A DNA stretch of 64,000 nt, taken from Luidia sarsii (Eukaryota > Echinodermata > Asteroidea > Paxillosida > Luidiidae). The translations under genes were made by a program, and so were the position numbers. Shown here in pieces: positions 61,170 through 64,000 of this stretch (position 1 is the stretch's first letter; each line of letters begins with the position of its first letter). The notes beneath the pieces were generated by a model, which was not told the DNA's origin, searched no databases, and saw only the letters and a program-made list of their open reading frames with translations. The stretch covers positions 4,554,832 through 4,618,831 of the forward strand of contig OX465114.1 of NCBI GenBank assembly GCA_949987565.1, in the 5' to 3' direction.

Positions 61170-61735
61170 AAAACTAGAGATTTATGTCTGTTGGCAAACA
61201 GAACATAACGGTTTTCCGCATCTGGTTCTCTTAAAAAAAAATTGAAAAAAAAAAATTGACATCAACGGGGTTCGAAACCGTACCCTTCATTCCTACCCCA
61301 AAACGCATGTGCATATTTTGTAAACAAAGTCTATGGGACTTCATTATATTTTTTCAAAAAATCATAATAATTCTAAACAATGGCCAATTGCTTCCAAACT
61401 CAGGATTTAGAATGTCTAGCCAAATAGCTAAATGCCCACCTAATTTCGTGAAGATTGACCTTTGGCAAATATGTGTTTTAAAAACACACATTTTGATGTC
61501 ACGATTGCGTCATGGCATTTTGGCACCGGAGGGTGTTTCTAAACTACATGTGTGTACATCCTCAATAGATATAAACAAAAAAAATAAAACAATCTTGCTC
61601 CGTTGGCCAAATATGCTCAATTAAATGTTACAATCTTAAAAGTTCATGACCAAAAAAGTGTCTAATGGATTTTTCCGATAGAAAAAAAAAAATCTTAACA
61701 AAAACAATATAGCTTTTCCGCTTCGCTGCGGAAAA
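61170..61735 (+). repeat. Hairpin-ended repeat family, copy 3, internally deleted
   Basis: It starts TAGAGATTTATGTCTGTTGG and is collinear with copy 1 as far as AAAAGTTCATGA. It then jumps to GGATTTTTCCGA, a loss of about 300 bp, and ends with the terminal hairpin AGCTTTTCCGCTTCGCTGCG/GAAAAGCTAA. It is followed immediately by copy 4 in tandem. Confidence 0.85.
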
Positions 61736-61741
61736 GCTAAA

Positions 61742-61960
61742 AAATAGAGATTTATGTCTGTTGACAAACAGAACAAATACATGTAATGCTTTTCCACATC
61801 TGGTTCTCTTAAAAAGAATTGAAAAACAAATACCAAATTGACATCAACGGGTTCGAACCCGTGCCCTCCATTCCTACCCAAAAAAGGCACGTGCATATTT
61901 TGTGCACAAAGTGTATGTGACTTCATTATAATATTAAAACAATTCTGAACAATGGTTAAT
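61742..61960 (+). repeat. Hairpin-ended repeat family, copy 4, 3'-truncated
   Basis: It begins TAGAGATTTATGTCTGTTGA directly after the hairpin of copy 3, includes GGGTTCGAACCCGTGCCCTC, and stops at AATGGTTAATTGG where Penelope-like copy e begins. Confidence 0.85.
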
Positions 61961-61964
61961 TGGT

Positions 61965-64000
61965 TTGGTGGGAGGTGAAGTGTCCAAAGGGGGAACCTCT
62001 GCTGGGACAATTCAGTCACACAGGTTACGGGGGCGCCTGAAAGCCAAAACAGGCGAATTTGGAATGGCATCAGTCACGATCTGAAGTATGGAGAATATGG
62101 TGGTTTCCCTTAGTTACATGTACATGGTATCTTCCTGAGAGGAGGAAGAGAATGGTAATAGGAAGTAACTAAGGGAACCTTGGGATTGTCCTTGGGACCT
62201 GGTGGCTTTTGTTTGAGTGCTGAACTTCTGGGGATGGAATAGACTTTAGCAATGGAGTTCTTCACTTGGCGAGAACTATAGCCTCTAGCAACCAAGTTAC
62301 TGGCCAATACACGTGTATGGCGGCGAAAGTCAGACTCATTGGAACATATGCGCCTCAATCTGAGGGCCTAGCTGTAAGCTATACCAGTCTTACAGTGTCT
62401 GGGGTGACAACTGGAGGCATGGTGGACTTAGAATACAAGTCAGTAGTACGTGTGTCAATGTCTTTCCGGACGGTGAGATCCAGAAAGTGGGTCTGCTGGA
62501 GAGAGTGTTGAATGTGAATTTGATAATGCTGTGGAAGGAATTGATGTGGTCAAAGAAGGCATTCAAGCTGCTACCGTCCCTAGTCCAAATGAAGAAAACG
62601 TCATCTATACATCTCCACCAAATCCAAGGTCAGAATTTGATCCTTGACACTTTCACACTTTCGCAGAAAGTCGGGAGTATCATGGACGTAGGAGGGGATT
62701 TGGGGAACCAAGGGTCTGAGAAAAGAGTCAATAAAAAGAGATACACACTGTATGTGTTCCATAGGTGAACCATTGCCGGAGATGATGGGTCTGCCGGGGT
62801 TGTTGACCTTGTGAATTTTCGGGAGAAGGTAGAATCTGGCAGTTCTACAATTGATTGGTGATAGAAATTTGTGAGCTTTCTTGCTCAGTTGATCACGTGA
62901 TCACATGTCATCCAAAACTTCCTGAATTTGCTCTGAAAATTTGCCAGTGGGGTTAGAGTCCAGACAATTATAGTGCTGGGGATTGTTTAGTTGGCGATTG
63001 GCTTCATCAATATATTTTTTGCGATCAATGATTACTACGGCTGACCCTTTATCTGCTGGCTTGATAATGATGTCACCACGGGAACGTAGAGTGTTGAGAG
63101 CAAGACGTTCTTCCCAAGGGAGATTGTCGTGGGGCTTACGGGTAAGATGAGAGGAGTTGGAAACTTGAGAACTGACTGCTTGCACATACGTTTCAAGGGC
63201 TGGAACACGGTTCTTTGGGGGGACCCAGGTGCTTTTTACTCGGAAAGGTTCTTCTTTACGGGAGCCAGAATTGAAGAAGAACTCAGTCAGACGAAGTCTG
63301 CGGTAATACTCAGTGAGATCTTGACTGAGCATTACTTGGTCAACTTTGGGGGGAGTTGGACAAAAGTTAAAACCCTTGGAAAGTAACGTGTGCTCTGCGT
63401 CAGTTAAAGAAGAGGAAAGGTTGACAACAGTGTTAGTTGGGGGTAATGGTGTAGACTGGGGACTGCGTCTGAAGTGGTTGTGTCTGCGTTGTTTGGCAAC
63501 AAGGCCACCAATCTTCTTGTTTCTACTGTCGGTGAGAACAGAATTGAAGTTAGAGATATACCTTTCTCAATCTCATCACAGAGATCCTTATACTGGCTTT
63601 CAGAACAGCTGTCAGAGCGGAGTTTGGAGTCCAGATTAGCACTGTCATGGTGGACAGCCTGAAGAGTGATTTCACATTGCTCAGAGAGGACCTTGATGAG
63701 CTGAATGGAAGCACTATAAAGAATTTGATTCCATTTTTTCTGTAGGTTGGGGGAGAGTTTTCCAATTTGGGGGGTGTGAGATATCTGTAAGCCAGTAGGG
63801 ATCAGGCGAGAGACTGAGAAAAAGTTGTAGTTGTCTTGATGGAAGGTGTACCGAAGAGCCTTTTCTGGCAGTTTCCTAAGTTGAAAGAAACAGCTGGGGT
63901 TATTCATGTTAGTAAGAGCAAAAAACAAGAGACAAACACAGAACATAGACTTACATACCCACGAACGGACAGACTTACATACACACGTAGACAGGTCAGC
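61965..64000 (-). mobile_element. Penelope-like element family 1, copy e, runs off the window
   Basis: Minus-strand copy. Reading from the right it has the N-terminal region (63404-63946: MNNPSCFFQLRKLPEKALRY, KWNQILYSASIQLIKVLSEQ) and the IIIKPADKGSAVVI block (62901-63332). A deletion in the RT core follows: sequence near 62640 jumps from the pre-palm PDFLRK region to the YIDD side, about 300 bp missing relative to copy b. The post-palm segment (62110-62358: ARGYSSRQVKNSIAKVYSIP) is present, and the copy ends within the linker at 61965. The endonuclease is missing. Its 5' terminal repeat would lie beyond 64000. Confidence 0.9.

Overview
The window is nuclear DNA of a multicellular animal, most likely a marine invertebrate; the species cannot be named from the sequence. 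The evidence is a split host gene with GT-AG introns, many degenerate transposable elements of animal type (Penelope-like, non-LTR, Ty3/gypsy, hAT, pogo/Tigger-like, Kolobok-like, piggyBac-like), and frequent self-complementary ACATGT/GTAC tracts. No bacterial-style operons, rRNA or convincing functional tRNA genes are seen. Nearly all open reading frames here are chance frames or pieces of dead elements.

The one host gene I can support is ORC3 (origin recognition complex subunit 3), on the minus strand. Eleven exons between 2164 and 40476 have consensus splice sites and reading phases that agree at every junction. They encode about 525 residues collinear with animal ORC3. The N-terminal exon(s), expected above 40476, were not recognised. 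The last C-terminal exons must lie to the left of position 1. The exons are small (64-197 bp), while introns reach 15 kb and 7.3 kb and are filled with nested elements.

Layout: 1-1480 is a broken non-LTR retrotransposon; 2164-2350 is an ORC3 exon. The 15-kb intron at 2351-17367 holds a tandem array, a TA-flanked MITE (6131-7277), a dispersed 500-bp module (7875-8374), and two Penelope-like copies (9352-11990, split by a hAT element, and the nearly full-length 12270-15430). From 17368 to 26952 ORC3 exons alternate with a second Penelope-like family (17750-19360), a Kolobok-like element carrying a THAP-like fragment (20285-21627), a three-level nest (22905-24430) and a piggyBac-like MITE (25134-25553). 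From 26953 to 40476 come a 19-bp minisatellite split by a MITE, a second copy of the second Penelope-like family split by a Tigger-like MITE (29690-31960), a third copy of the first family (32692-34170), the first copy of a hairpin-ended repeat (37763-38830) and the remaining ORC3 exons. From 40500 to the end only mobile DNA was recognised: a non-LTR fragment with 30-bp target-site duplications, an internally deleted Ty3/gypsy element (47463-51049), more hairpin-ended repeats, a Penelope-like copy (55203-56345), an L1/Tx1-like remnant (57280-59600), a TA-flanked element (60055-60870) and a last Penelope-like copy running off the end.

The most interesting signals are self-complementary RNA-like ends on the Penelope-like elements: hammerhead-ribozyme-like motifs, often as inverted or alternating copies. 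Others are a repeat family ending in a strong hairpin that has become a minisatellite in one copy, a composite repeat with a tRNA-like promoter at its 3' rather than its 5' end, and a pair of nearly identical 195-bp direct repeats bracketing a single ORC3 exon. All identities are by eye; no alignment, folding or database search was run.
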